DNA of 64,000 nt from the NCBI RefSeq assembly GCF_900250115.1, contig NZ_LT984804.1, positions 1,875,301 through 1,939,300 of the forward strand, read 5' to 3'. Each line of letters starts with the position of its first letter. Position 1 is the first letter of the stretch. The position numbers and the translations under genes are program-made. Source of the DNA: Cupriavidus taiwanensis (GTDB lineage: Bacteria > Pseudomonadota > Gammaproteobacteria > Burkholderiales > Burkholderiaceae). The notes under the pieces are model-generated. The model was not told the DNA's origin, ran no database searches, and saw only the letters and a list, made by a program, of their open reading frames with translations. Below are positions 8,514 to 16,256 of this stretch, in pieces.

Positions 8514-10127
8514 ATGATGAATCGCCGAACCCTGCTGGTCTCCGCCACCGCCTCTGCCGCGCTTGCCGCCCTCGGCATTACCCCATCGGTGCTGGCAGCC
8601 AGCCGGATCAAGCTAGGCGAGGCCCAGCCGTTCGGCTTCGACGCCCTGATCGAGCGCGCCCGCGCCCTGGCCGGCAAGCCTTACGCGCCGCCGCCCGCGC
8701 CGCCCGCGGAGGTGTTGTCCCGCATCGACTACGACGCCCACGGCAAGATCCGCTTCCGCACCGACGACGCGCTCTTTGCCAACGGCCCCGGCCAGTTCCC
8801 GGTCACGTTCTTCCACCTCGGCACCTACTTCCGCACCCCGGTGCGCATGCATGTGATCGAGCGCGCCAAGGGCGGCACCGGCAAGGCCCGCGAGATCGTC
8901 TATGACGATGCCTACTTCGACATGCCGGCCGACAGCCCCGCGCACAAGTTGCCGGCGGGCAGCGGCTTTGCCGGCTTCCGCTTCCAGGAAAGCCGCCTGG
9001 GCGACCAGAAAACCCGCGACTGGCGCAAGAACGACTGGGTCGCCTTCCTCGGCGCCTCCTATTTCCGCGCCATCGGCGAGCTGTACCAGTACGGCCTGTC
9101 CGCGCGCGGCATCGCCATCGACGTGGCCGAAGCGGGCAAGCAGGAAGAATTTCCCGCCTTCACCCACTTCTGGTTCGAAACCCCCGAAGGCAACAGCGAC
9201 ACCGTCACGGTCTACGCACTGCTGGATGGGCCGAGCATCTCCGGCGCCTACCGCTTCGTCATGCAGCGCGCCAAGGCCGTGATCATGGATGTCGAGTGCG
9301 TGCTGTTCCTGCGCAAGGACGTGGCGCGGCTGGGGCTGGCGCCGCTGACCTCGATGTACTGGTTCTCCGAAAGCATCAAGGGCACCGCTGTCGACTGGCG
9401 CCCCGAAGTGCACGACTCCGACGGCCTGGCGCTGTGGAACGGCGCCGGCGAGCATATCTGGCGCCCGCTGAACAACCCGCCACAGACCACGGCATCGGCC
9501 TTCTCCGATGACAACCCGAAGGGCTTCGGGCTGCTGCAGCGCGACCGCCTGTTCGACCACTACCAGGACGGCGTCAACTACGAGCGCCGTCCGAGCCTTT
9601 GGGTCGAGCCGCGCGATGGCTGGGGCGCCGGCTCGGTGCAGCTGGTGGAGCTGCGCACCGACGACGAGATCCACGACAACATCGTCGCGATGTGGGTGCC
9701 CAGGGCGCCGGCCAAGGCCGGCAACACCTATCGCCTGCGCTACCGGCTGCACTGGGCCGCCGACCAGCCCTACCCGTCGCCGCTGGCGCGCTGCGTGGCT
9801 ACGCGCCTGGGCAACGGCGGCCAGCCCGGCCAGCCGCGGCCCAAAGGCGTGCGCAAGTTCATGGTCGAGTTCAAGGGCGCGCCGCTCGAGAAACTGCCCT
9901 TCGGCGTCAAGCCAGAAGCCGTGCTGACCGCTTCGCGCGGCACCTTTTCCTATGTCTTCACCGAAGCCGTGCCCAATGGCGTGGCGGGGCACTGGCGGGC
10001 CCAGTTCGACCTGACTACCGAGGGGGCCCAGCCGGTCGACCTGCGGCTGTTCCTGCGCCTGAACGGCAAGCCGCTGTCGGAAACCTGGCTGTACCAGTAC
10101 CACCCGTTCCAGTCGCCGGCGGGCTGA
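8514..10127 (+). CDS. Periplasmic glucan biosynthesis protein, OpgD/OpgG family
   Basis: A 537-residue member of the MdoG/OpgG family, which shapes osmoregulated periplasmic glucans. The N terminus NRRTLLVSATASAALAALG is a twin-arginine-type signal. That favours OpgD (Tat-exported) over OpgG, which normally has a Sec signal. Conserved segments include FGFDALIERARALAG, ELYQYGLSARGIAI, FPAFTHFWFE, DGPSISGAYRF and a GFGLLQRDR block (about 335-345). AAAGGA lies upstream of paired ATG codons at 8514 and 8517. No glucosyltransferase opgH is seen in the window. A GntR regulator follows 130 bp downstream but need not be related. Confidence 0.88.
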   Translation: MMNRRTLLVSATASAALAALGITPSVLAASRIKLGEAQPFGFDALIERARALAGKPYAPPPAPPAEVLSRIDYDAHGKIRFRTDDALFANGPGQFPVTFFHLGTYFRTPVRMHVIERAKGGTGKAREIVYDDAYFDMPADSPAHKLPAGSGFAGFRFQESRLGDQKTRDWRKNDWVAFLGASYFRAIGELYQYGLSARGIAIDVAEAGKQEEFPAFTHFWFETPEGNSDTVTVYALLDGPSISGAYRFVMQRAKAVIMDVECVLFLRKDVARLGLAPLTSMYWFSESIKGTAVDWRPEVHDSDGLALWNGAGEHIWRPLNNPPQTTASAFSDDNPKGFGLLQRDRLFDHYQDGVNYERRPSLWVEPRDGWGAGSVQLVELRTDDEIHDNIVAMWVPRAPAKAGNTYRLRYRLHWAADQPYPSPLARCVATRLGNGGQPGQPRPKGVRKFMVEFKGAPLEKLPFGVKPEAVLTASRGTFSYVFTEAVPNGVAGHWRAQFDLTTEGAQPVDLRLFLRLNGKPLSETWLYQYHPFQSPAG

Positions 10128-10256
10128 CGCGCCCGGCCGGGCGGGGCCGGCACCGGGCCAGCCCCTTTACACCTTATTGCGACACCGTGATGTCGGGCGG
10201 GCGCGAGCGGGTATGATGGCTGGCTACGACAGTTCCACTGCATCCGCCAGCCTCAC

Positions 10257-10949
10257 ATGATTTCTCAAGAGTTCGCCGGCGCCGCCGAGAGCGGCCAGGC
10301 TGCATCGCTCCCGCGCTCGGAGCGCGCCTACCAGCAGTTGCGCGCCGCCATCCAGGCCGGCCAGCTTTCCCCCGGCACCCGGCTGCGCGAGGTCGAACTG
10401 GCCGAATCGCTGGGGTTGTCGCGCACGCCAGTGCGGGAAGCGCTGTCGCGGCTGGAGTCGGAAGGGCTGGTCGTCAACGAGCCCAACCGCGGCATGATGG
10501 TGACGCAGCTCGATGCCAGCATGGTCAGCGAGCTGTACGTGATGCGCGAAGTGCTGGAAGGCACCGCCGCCGCGCTCGCCGCGCGCCACGCCACCGACGT
10601 CGAGATCTCGCTGCTGCGCGATATCGTCGAGCGCGACCTCGCCATCGCCGACGATCCCGACCGGCTCGCGCTGAACAACCGGCTGTTCCATGAAACCCTG
10701 CACCGCTGCGCCCACAACCGCTACCTGCTGAAGACGCTGCGCTCGCTGCACGAATCCATGGCGCTGCTCGGACGCACCACGCTGGCGGTGCCGGGGCGCG
10801 CGCGCAGTTCGTACGAAGAACACATCTCGCTGGTGGAAGCGCTGGAACAGCGCGATCCGACGCTGGCCGAGCAGATCGCGCGCCGGCATATCCAGCAGGC
10901 CTACAAGGTGCGGTTGTCGTTGTGGATCCAGGAGCAGTCGGGCAGCTGA
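10257..10949 (+). CDS. GntR-family regulator, FCD subfamily
   Basis: A 230-residue FadR/FCD-type transcription factor. The winged helix spans about residues 20-85, with LRAAIQAGQLSPGTRLREVE and LGLSRTPVREALSRLE. The FCD ligand domain (about 95-220) contains NNRLFHETLHRCAHN and the final EALEQRDPTLAEQIARRHI. It may act on the EamA exporter gene that converges on it or on unlinked targets; no operator was recognised. The start at 10257 has only a weak ribosome-binding site. Confidence 0.85.
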   Translation: MISQEFAGAAESGQAASLPRSERAYQQLRAAIQAGQLSPGTRLREVELAESLGLSRTPVREALSRLESEGLVVNEPNRGMMVTQLDASMVSELYVMREVLEGTAAALAARHATDVEISLLRDIVERDLAIADDPDRLALNNRLFHETLHRCAHNRYLLKTLRSLHESMALLGRTTLAVPGRARSSYEEHISLVEALEQRDPTLAEQIARRHIQQAYKVRLSLWIQEQSGS

Positions 10950-10971
10950 GGCCCGTGCCCGCGCGGCGCCG

Positions 10972-11874
10972 TCAGGCCGCCTGGGTCCGCGCCGCGCGCA
11001 GCGTGCCCAGGCTCAGCACGAGCAGCGCCGCCAGGATCAGCACCACCGCGCCCAGCGTCTGCGGCGCGATCTGTTCGCCGCCCAGCCATGCGCCCATGGC
11101 CAGCGCCACCGGCGGGTTGACGTAGACATAGCTCGCCGCCAGGGTCTGGCTGACCGTCGAGACCAGGTACATGTAAGCGGAGAACGCCACCAGCGATCCC
11201 GCCACCACCAGGTAGGCCCAGGCCCAGCCGGCCTGCGCGCCGACGGAAGACGGCCACGGCTCCTGCCGCAGCATCGACAGCACCATCAGCACGGCGCCGC
11301 CGATCACCATCTCGGCGGCAAACGCCGCCGCCCCGGGCGGCAGGTCCAGCCGGCGCGCCAGCTGCGAGCCGAACGACCAGCTCGCCACCGCCAGCAGCAG
11401 CGCCACCACGCCGCCGGTGCTGACCTGGAACTCGGCGCCCGCGGTCAGCACCAGGATGCCGGCGCTGCCGATGGCGATCGCCACATACTCATACCACTTC
11501 GGCCGGTTGCCGAAGCACGCGCCCCAGATCAGCGCAAAGATCGGCATCGACCCGATCATCACCGTGGTGGCGCCAGAGGAAATGGTCTGCTCCGCAATCG
11601 CCGTGAGACCCATGCCGCCCACCAGCAGAAACAACGCCGGCACCGCGCAATGGCAAAACTGCCGCGCCGACGGCATTGGCGTACCGCGCCAGGCCAACCA
11701 CGCGGCCAGCAACAGGCCCGCGCACAGGAAGCGCGTGCCCATCATGAACAGCGGCGGAAAACTCTCGAGCGTAAAGCGGATCGCCAGGTAGGTCGTGCCC
11801 CAGACCACATAGGTGATCAGCAGGCACAGCAGGACAAGCGGGGACATGGGGCGGAGGGGGTTCGGCAAAGGCAT
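10972..11874 (-). CDS. EamA/DMT-family drug-metabolite exporter (YedA-like)
   Basis: 300 residues with ten hydrophobic helices in two EamA repeats (about 10-145 and 155-290). The first helix has the family pattern LLITYVVWGTTYLAIRF, and the second repeat ends with NPPVALAMGAWLGGEQIAPQ. It resembles E. coli YedA. Members export amino acids or small metabolites across the inner membrane; the substrate is unknown here. A strong terminator lies just upstream of its start, so it has its own promoter. It converges with the GntR gene at 10257, leaving 22 bp between them. Confidence 0.85.
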   Translation of the reverse strand: MPLPNPLRPMSPLVLLCLLITYVVWGTTYLAIRFTLESFPPLFMMGTRFLCAGLLLAAWLAWRGTPMPSARQFCHCAVPALFLLVGGMGLTAIAEQTISSGATTVMIGSMPIFALIWGACFGNRPKWYEYVAIAIGSAGILVLTAGAEFQVSTGGVVALLLAVASWSFGSQLARRLDLPPGAAAFAAEMVIGGAVLMVLSMLRQEPWPSSVGAQAGWAWAYLVVAGSLVAFSAYMYLVSTVSQTLAASYVYVNPPVALAMGAWLGGEQIAPQTLGAVVLILAALLVLSLGTLRAARTQAA

Positions 11875-11904
11875 TCACGATAGCCTTGTCCGCAGCCGCG
11901 GCAA

Positions 11905-11957
11905 AACGAAAAGCGCTGGCAAGCCTTGTGAGAGTTACTCACAAGGCACTCCAGCGC
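11905..11957 (-). terminator. Long-stem Rho-independent terminator
   Basis: The stem GCGCTGG-N3-GCCTTGTGAG / CTCACAAGGC-N3-CCAGCGC has loop AGTTA. Read on the minus strand it ends in GCGCTTTTCGTTTTGCC, giving the T-rich tail. It would end the transcript of the 61-residue protein gene upstream of the EamA gene. No T-run is present on the plus side. Confidence 0.85.
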
Positions 11958-12063
11958 GGAGGCAAAACAAAACCGGCCGCGTTCACCCGGGGCGGGCGCA
12001 CGTATGGCCGGTTCTTTAACGCAGCCCGGACGGGCCGCAACTGCCGTACTGCTGTGCCAGCGC

Positions 12064-12249
12064 TTAGCCGTTGGCGTAGACCACCTTGGCCTTGCGGGCC
12101 TGGCTTTGCAGGCGCTCGATCACCGACTGCACGGCGGCGATGGCGCGCTTCACGTCGTGGGCGAAGCCCAGGCTTTGCGCACCGAGTTCGCGCTCGATGA
12201 GTTGGCGTTCCAGTTGATCGGTCAGCTTGGTATCGGATTGGGTGTTCAT
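12064..12249 (-). CDS. Small hypothetical protein, charged helical
   Basis: 61 residues, beginning MNTQSDTKLTDQLERQLIER and ending ARKAKVVYANG. The start has AAGGAAGG 6-9 bp upstream, and the gene is followed by a strong terminator, so expression is likely. It is almost entirely predicted amphipathic helix rich in Gln, Arg and Ala, with no signal peptide or membrane segment. It may be coiled-coil and oligomeric. No family was recognised. Its own promoter lies in the AT-richer 12250-12350 stretch. Confidence 0.65.
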   Translation of the reverse strand: MNTQSDTKLTDQLERQLIERELGAQSLGFAHDVKRAIAAVQSVIERLQSQARKAKVVYANG

Positions 12250-12905
12250 GGCGTCCTTCCTTTCGGGATTACCCTTATGGGGTTTTCCCTGATTGTAGCA
12301 GAAGGATTGTCGCAATGCAGCATTAGGTGAAAGTACGTAGGCAGGAAGGTCACATATCCGAGCAACGCGATCATTGGATGTCGCATCAGCCTCTCGTGCC
12401 CAAGCTGGAGTCGAGCTGCGGGGAACAATGCCCGGTTTCTCACCGCTGAATCCCCGTGCCCTCCACTCCAGCATTGAAACGGCAAACCGGCCACTGTCTC
12501 TCGTCCACGAGCCGTTTGGTAATCGCGAGAAGACATCGCCATACCGTTGTCACGGCCAGCGACGCGGGGAGTGTTGCCGCCCGGCAAAGGTACACCTGTC
12601 GCGTGACGCCGGAACCCATACGCCAGATGAACCTGAAGCCGACTTTCCGCTTCTTGCTGATGCGGTTGCCCAGGGATTGGGGATTGGACTGCTTCCCGCC
12701 TATGTATCCCGCTGCGCCAGCTACCATGCTTTGCAGCCCGTACTGCCAGACTTTCGCATTCAGGCCGATCCGCAGTCGCTATACATCATGACATTGCCTA
12801 GCCGCTACCCCTCACCGGCAACACGTACGCTGATCGAGTTCCTGCGCGAGCGCATTGGCTTGCTGATCCGTGGGCCGCAACCCGCGGTACCGACATGACA
12901 CACTG
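12250..12905. other. Region with no intact gene
   Basis: About 650 bp. It holds the promoter side of the 61-residue gene (12250-12350, lower GC) and the decayed LysR C-terminal fragment. No repeat or insertion element was found at its borders. Confidence 0.6.
12500..12898 (+). pseudogene. LysR-family regulator remnant (C-terminal half only)
   Basis: One frame, open from 12374, reads clearly as the end of a LysR effector domain: ADFPLLADAVAQGLGIGLLP, then YHALQPVLPDF and a typical end PATRTLIEFLRERIGLL. The preceding 40-60 codons are only vaguely family-like, and no N-terminal helix-turn-helix can be found in any frame upstream. The natural LysR length of about 300 residues is therefore reduced to perhaps 100-130. 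It converges with the XRE-PAS gene, leaving seven bases between stops. It is likely a decayed regulator left after loss of its target genes. Confidence 0.7.
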
Positions 12906-13892
12906 TCAGGCCAGGCGCAGCGCCAGCGCGTAGTACGACGCGCCGTCCTCGCTGCGGTTCAGCGTCGCGCGCACCGTCACCGCCAGCCCGCTTCCGTCGC
13001 CCCGTTTCAGCTCGGCAGAAAACTCGGCCTTCGGCCGCGCGGGCGTGATCCTGCGCAGGCGCGCGCCGGCGTCGGCGAACCGGCCGGCCAGCCCCTCGCC
13101 CAGCAGCGCGCCGGCATCGCAGCCGACCATCGTCGCCAGCGCCGCGTTCACTGACTCGCAGCGCAGCGCTCCGTCCAGCAAGGCGATGCCTTCCGAGGTC
13201 AACTCGAACACCGCCTGGAACCGCGCCTGCTGGTCGCGCAGCGACTGCTCGGCGAGCTTGCGCGCGGTGTTGTCCATGCTGATGCCGACGATCTTGACGA
13301 TGCGCCCGTCCAGTTCCCGCACCGGCGTGGCGCGGGACGAAATCCAGCGGATGCTGCCGTCCGGCTGGTACAGGCGGAAGTCGAATTCGTGCGCGTGGCC
13401 GGTCTGTAGCGATTCCTCGTAGGCGGCGTTCATCATGGGCACGTCGTCGGCATGCACGTGCTTCCAGAAGCTTTCGTTGCTGACGATGCGCCAGCCGTAC
13501 ACCGCCTCGACGTTGGACGAGTAGGTCACGTCGTCGGTGATCAGGTTCCATTCCCACGTGACGATGCGCGCGCCCTCCTGCGCCAGCTTCATGCGCGCCT
13601 CGCTCTCCATGATCTCGGCGGTGTAGCGTCGGCGCATGTCGGTCATGGGGATTTCCACCGCGCTCGAGGTTTCCGCCTCCTGCCGCGCCTGCTCGCCGTA
13701 GCGCAGCCAGATCCAGTTGACGCCGAGGAACGCCGCCAGCTTGCGCAGCTTCTCGTAGTCGATCTCGCCGCCCCGGGTCCATTTGTGGACCGCCGGGCGC
13801 GACACCTCGAGCGCGTTGGCGACCGCCTGCAGCGTGAGCTTCTTGTGTTCGAGCAGTTCCTTGAGGCGGAATGCAAAGCTGTTTTCTGTCAT
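12906..13892 (-). CDS. XRE-type HTH regulator with two PAS domains
   Basis: A 328-residue protein of unusual make-up. Residues 5-65 are an XRE/Cro helix-turn-helix (LTLQAVANALEVSRPAVHKW). A first PAS domain spans about 100-215, with TWEWNLITDDVTYSSNVEAV and a PAC-type tail FRLYQPDGSIRWISS. A second PAS-like domain covers about 225-328. There is no kinase or GGDEF output, so it looks like a one-component sensor-regulator. Its ATG overlaps the stop of the upstream DmlR-type LysR gene by four bases (ATGA), implying translational coupling. It lies at the edge of the carnitine island and may sense redox, ligand or an intermediate; cofactor and operator are unknown. Confidence 0.8.
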   Translation of the reverse strand: MTENSFAFRLKELLEHKKLTLQAVANALEVSRPAVHKWTRGGEIDYEKLRKLAAFLGVNWIWLRYGEQARQEAETSSAVEIPMTDMRRRYTAEIMESEARMKLAQEGARIVTWEWNLITDDVTYSSNVEAVYGWRIVSNESFWKHVHADDVPMMNAAYEESLQTGHAHEFDFRLYQPDGSIRWISSRATPVRELDGRIVKIVGISMDNTARKLAEQSLRDQQARFQAVFELTSEGIALLDGALRCESVNAALATMVGCDAGALLGEGLAGRFADAGARLRRITPARPKAEFSAELKRGDGSGLAVTVRATLNRSEDGASYYALALRLA

Positions 13893-14803
13893 GTGCTGGA
13901 TTCCCCGGTGGCATCGCCGAGATGCCGCATGAAAAACTCGACGCAGGCGCGCAGCCGTGCGGAGCCGGAAAGGCGCGAAGGATACACCGCCCAGATATCG
14001 GCGTCCTGGCGATAGTGGGGCAGCACCTGCACCAGGCGGCCGGCCTTGAGGTCAGGCTCGACGTCCCACATCGAGCGCAGCATGACCCCATGCCCGGCCA
14101 GCGCCCAGCCCGCGACGATCTCGCCGTGGTTGGACGACAGGCGCCCGCCGACCTTGACGTTGCGGTCGCCCTCCGGCCCCGTCATGCGCCAGATGCCGAA
14201 CGGATGGTCGCGCTCCTTGGTCACGAGGCAGTCGTGCTGCGCCAGCGCGTCGAGCGTCTGCGGCATGCCGCGCGCCGCGAGATACGATGGCGCCGCGCAC
14301 AGCACCCGCCAGTTGCGCGCCAGCCGGCGGGCGATCAGGTGCGGGGCGATGTCGTTGCCGATGCGGATGTCGAGGTCGATGCCCTCGGCCGCAAGGTCGA
14401 CCAGCTTGTCGAACACATCGAAGCGGATTTCCAGGCCGGGGTACTGCTCGCACAGCGTCGAGATCAGCGGCGCGACACGCCGCCTGCCAAAGCCCACGCT
14501 GCTGCCGATCCGCACCAGCCCGCGCGGCGAGCCGCCGCCAGCCGAGACGTCGTCCATCAACTGGCCGATCTCGTCGAGCATGTGGCGCGCCCAGCGGCAC
14601 ACGCGCTCGCCGTTTTCCGTCAGCGACACCTGGCGCGTGCTCCGGTGCAGCAGTTGCGCGCCCATCGCCTGCTCCAGCGCCTTGACGCGCTTGCTGACAT
14701 AGGCCGGCGAGCTGCCCAGTTCTTCTGCGGCGGCGACGAAGCTGGCGCGCTGGGCAACCAGGCAGAACACCCGCAGGTCTTCCAGTGGCGGCAGATTATT
14801 CAC
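13889..14803 (-). CDS. LysR-family regulator, DmlR/TtdR type
   Basis: 304 residues. The N terminus LPPLEDLRVFCLVAQRASF and AAAEELGSSPAYVSKRVKAL closely follow E. coli DmlR, the activator of D-malate dehydrogenase. The substrate-binding domain spans about 90-295. The start is a GTG with AGGAAA upstream; the longer frame adds a Trp/Arg-rich stretch unlike the family. It is divergent from the D-malate/tartrate dehydrogenase gene, with 101 bp between them, the usual arrangement for a LysR and its target. It is the likely regulator of the carnitine/D-malate genes and is coupled to the XRE-PAS gene behind it. Confidence 0.88.
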   Translation of the reverse strand: MNNLPPLEDLRVFCLVAQRASFVAAAEELGSSPAYVSKRVKALEQAMGAQLLHRSTRQVSLTENGERVCRWARHMLDEIGQLMDDVSAGGGSPRGLVRIGSSVGFGRRRVAPLISTLCEQYPGLEIRFDVFDKLVDLAAEGIDLDIRIGNDIAPHLIARRLARNWRVLCAAPSYLAARGMPQTLDALAQHDCLVTKERDHPFGIWRMTGPEGDRNVKVGGRLSSNHGEIVAGWALAGHGVMLRSMWDVEPDLKAGRLVQVLPHYRQDADIWAVYPSRLSGSARLRACVEFFMRHLGDATGESST

Positions 14804-14904
14804 GATTCGTGTTTCCTGTATCCACGGTTGCGCGGATGATCCGCGCCGGGTTTCCCGGCATCCTCGATCGCGTCCTGACCACCAGACACGAGCGAGACAC
14901 CGCC

Positions 14905-15990
14905 ATGACCAAACCATCTCCAGCTTCGTTCCGGATCGCCGCCATCGCCGGCGACGGCATCGGCAACGAAGTTTTGCCCGAAGGGCTGCGCGTCGTCGAA
15001 GCCGCCGCGCGCAAGTTCAACCTGCCCATTGAAGTGCGCCACTTCGAATGGGCCAACTGCGACTACTACCTGCGCCACGGCAAGATGATGCCGGACGACT
15101 GGAAGCAGCAACTCGACGGCTTCGACGCCATCTACTTCGGCGCCGTGGGCTGGCCCGACAAGGTGCCCGACCACGTCTCGCTGTGGGGCTCGCTGCTCAA
15201 GTTCCGCCGCGAGTTCGACCAGTACGTCAACCTGCGTCCGGTGCGCCTGCTGCCTGGCGTGCCCTGCCCGCTGGCCGGCAAGAAGCCTGGCGACATCGAC
15301 TTCTACGTGGTTCGCGAGAACACCGAGGGCGAGTACAGCCCGGTCGGCGGCCGCATGTACGAGGGCACCGGGCGCGAGATCGTGGTGCAGCAGTCGATCT
15401 TCAGCCGCCACGGCACTGACCGTATCCTGAAGTACGCCTTCGAACTGGCGCAATCCCGTCCCCGCAAGAAGCTCACGTCGGCCACCAAGTCCAATGGCAT
15501 TGCCATCAGCATGCCCTGGTGGGACGAGCGCACCGCCGCGATGGGAGCGCAATTCCCCGAAGTCAAATGGGACAGCCAGCACATCGACATCCTTTGCGCA
15601 CGCTTCGTGCTGCAGCCGGAGCGCTTCGACGTGGTGGTCGCTTCCAACCTGTTCGGCGACCTCCTTTCCGACCTCGGCCCGGCCTGTACCGGCACCATCG
15701 GCCTGGCGGGTTCGGCCAACCTGAACCCGGAGCGCAAGTTCCCTTCGTTGTTCGAGCCGGTGCACGGCTCGGCGCCGGACATCTTCGGCAAGCAGATCGC
15801 CAACCCCATCGGCATGATCTGGTCGGGCGCGATGATGCTGGACTTCCTCGGCGGTGAAGCCGGACGCCAGGCGCATGACGCCATCCTCGCCGCGATCGAG
15901 ACCGTGCTGCACGAAGGTCCGCTGACGCCGGATGCCGGCGGCAAGGCGGGCACCAGCGACGTGGGCAAGGCCATCGCCGAAGCCGTCTGA
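14905..15990 (+). CDS. Tartrate/D-malate dehydrogenase (decarboxylating)
   Basis: A 361-residue NAD-dependent beta-decarboxylating dehydrogenase of the TtuC/DmlA/YeaU family. It oxidises D-malate to pyruvate and CO2 and also acts on tartrate. Landmarks are IAAIAGDGIGNEVLPEGLRV (NAD-fold entry), FGAVGWPDKVPDHVSLWG, YVVRENTEGEYSPVGG, and the late ANLNPERKFPSLFEPVHGSA, with metal-binding Asp residues in NLFGDLLSDLGPA. ATG 14905 gives the usual family length. In carnitine degradation the malic semialdehyde released by CntAB is oxidised to malate and then to pyruvate by this enzyme type, which explains its place here. Confidence 0.88.
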   Translation: MTKPSPASFRIAAIAGDGIGNEVLPEGLRVVEAAARKFNLPIEVRHFEWANCDYYLRHGKMMPDDWKQQLDGFDAIYFGAVGWPDKVPDHVSLWGSLLKFRREFDQYVNLRPVRLLPGVPCPLAGKKPGDIDFYVVRENTEGEYSPVGGRMYEGTGREIVVQQSIFSRHGTDRILKYAFELAQSRPRKKLTSATKSNGIAISMPWWDERTAAMGAQFPEVKWDSQHIDILCARFVLQPERFDVVVASNLFGDLLSDLGPACTGTIGLAGSANLNPERKFPSLFEPVHGSAPDIFGKQIANPIGMIWSGAMMLDFLGGEAGRQAHDAILAAIETVLHEGPLTPDAGGKAGTSDVGKAIAEAV

Positions 15991-16129
15991 CGCCAGATGC
16001 GCGGGCATACGTGACGCGGAATTCGCGCGGCGCGTGTGCTCCGCCTGGCGCGAGAAGCCCCATTCGGCACACACGTAGTTTTTTTCAGCGCGGAGCTTGT
16101 GCATCCCCGGAATTTTGCATAGAGTTTGC

Positions 16130-16163
16130 GTAAACCAATGGTTACTGTAAACCACTGGTTTAC
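16130..16163. promoter_or_regulatory. Tandem palindromic operator before the BCCT gene
   Basis: A perfect 17-bp palindrome GTAAACCA-C-TGGTTTAC lies at 16147-16163. A near copy GTAAACCA-A-TGGTTAC lies at 16130-16145. Their centres are 17 bp apart, about 1.6 helix turns. The pair is 94 bp before the transporter start, in a low-GC patch. It is likely bound by a dimeric regulator; the XRE-PAS or LysR protein of this island is the obvious candidate, but the assignment is inference. Confidence 0.7.
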
Positions 16164-16256
16164 ACAAAGCAAGAGAAGAACGCGGCCCCAACCGCGCCGG
16201 GTAGACAAGTTCCACCACAAAGCACCATGCGCCAAGACGCATCGGAGGAGATCCAC

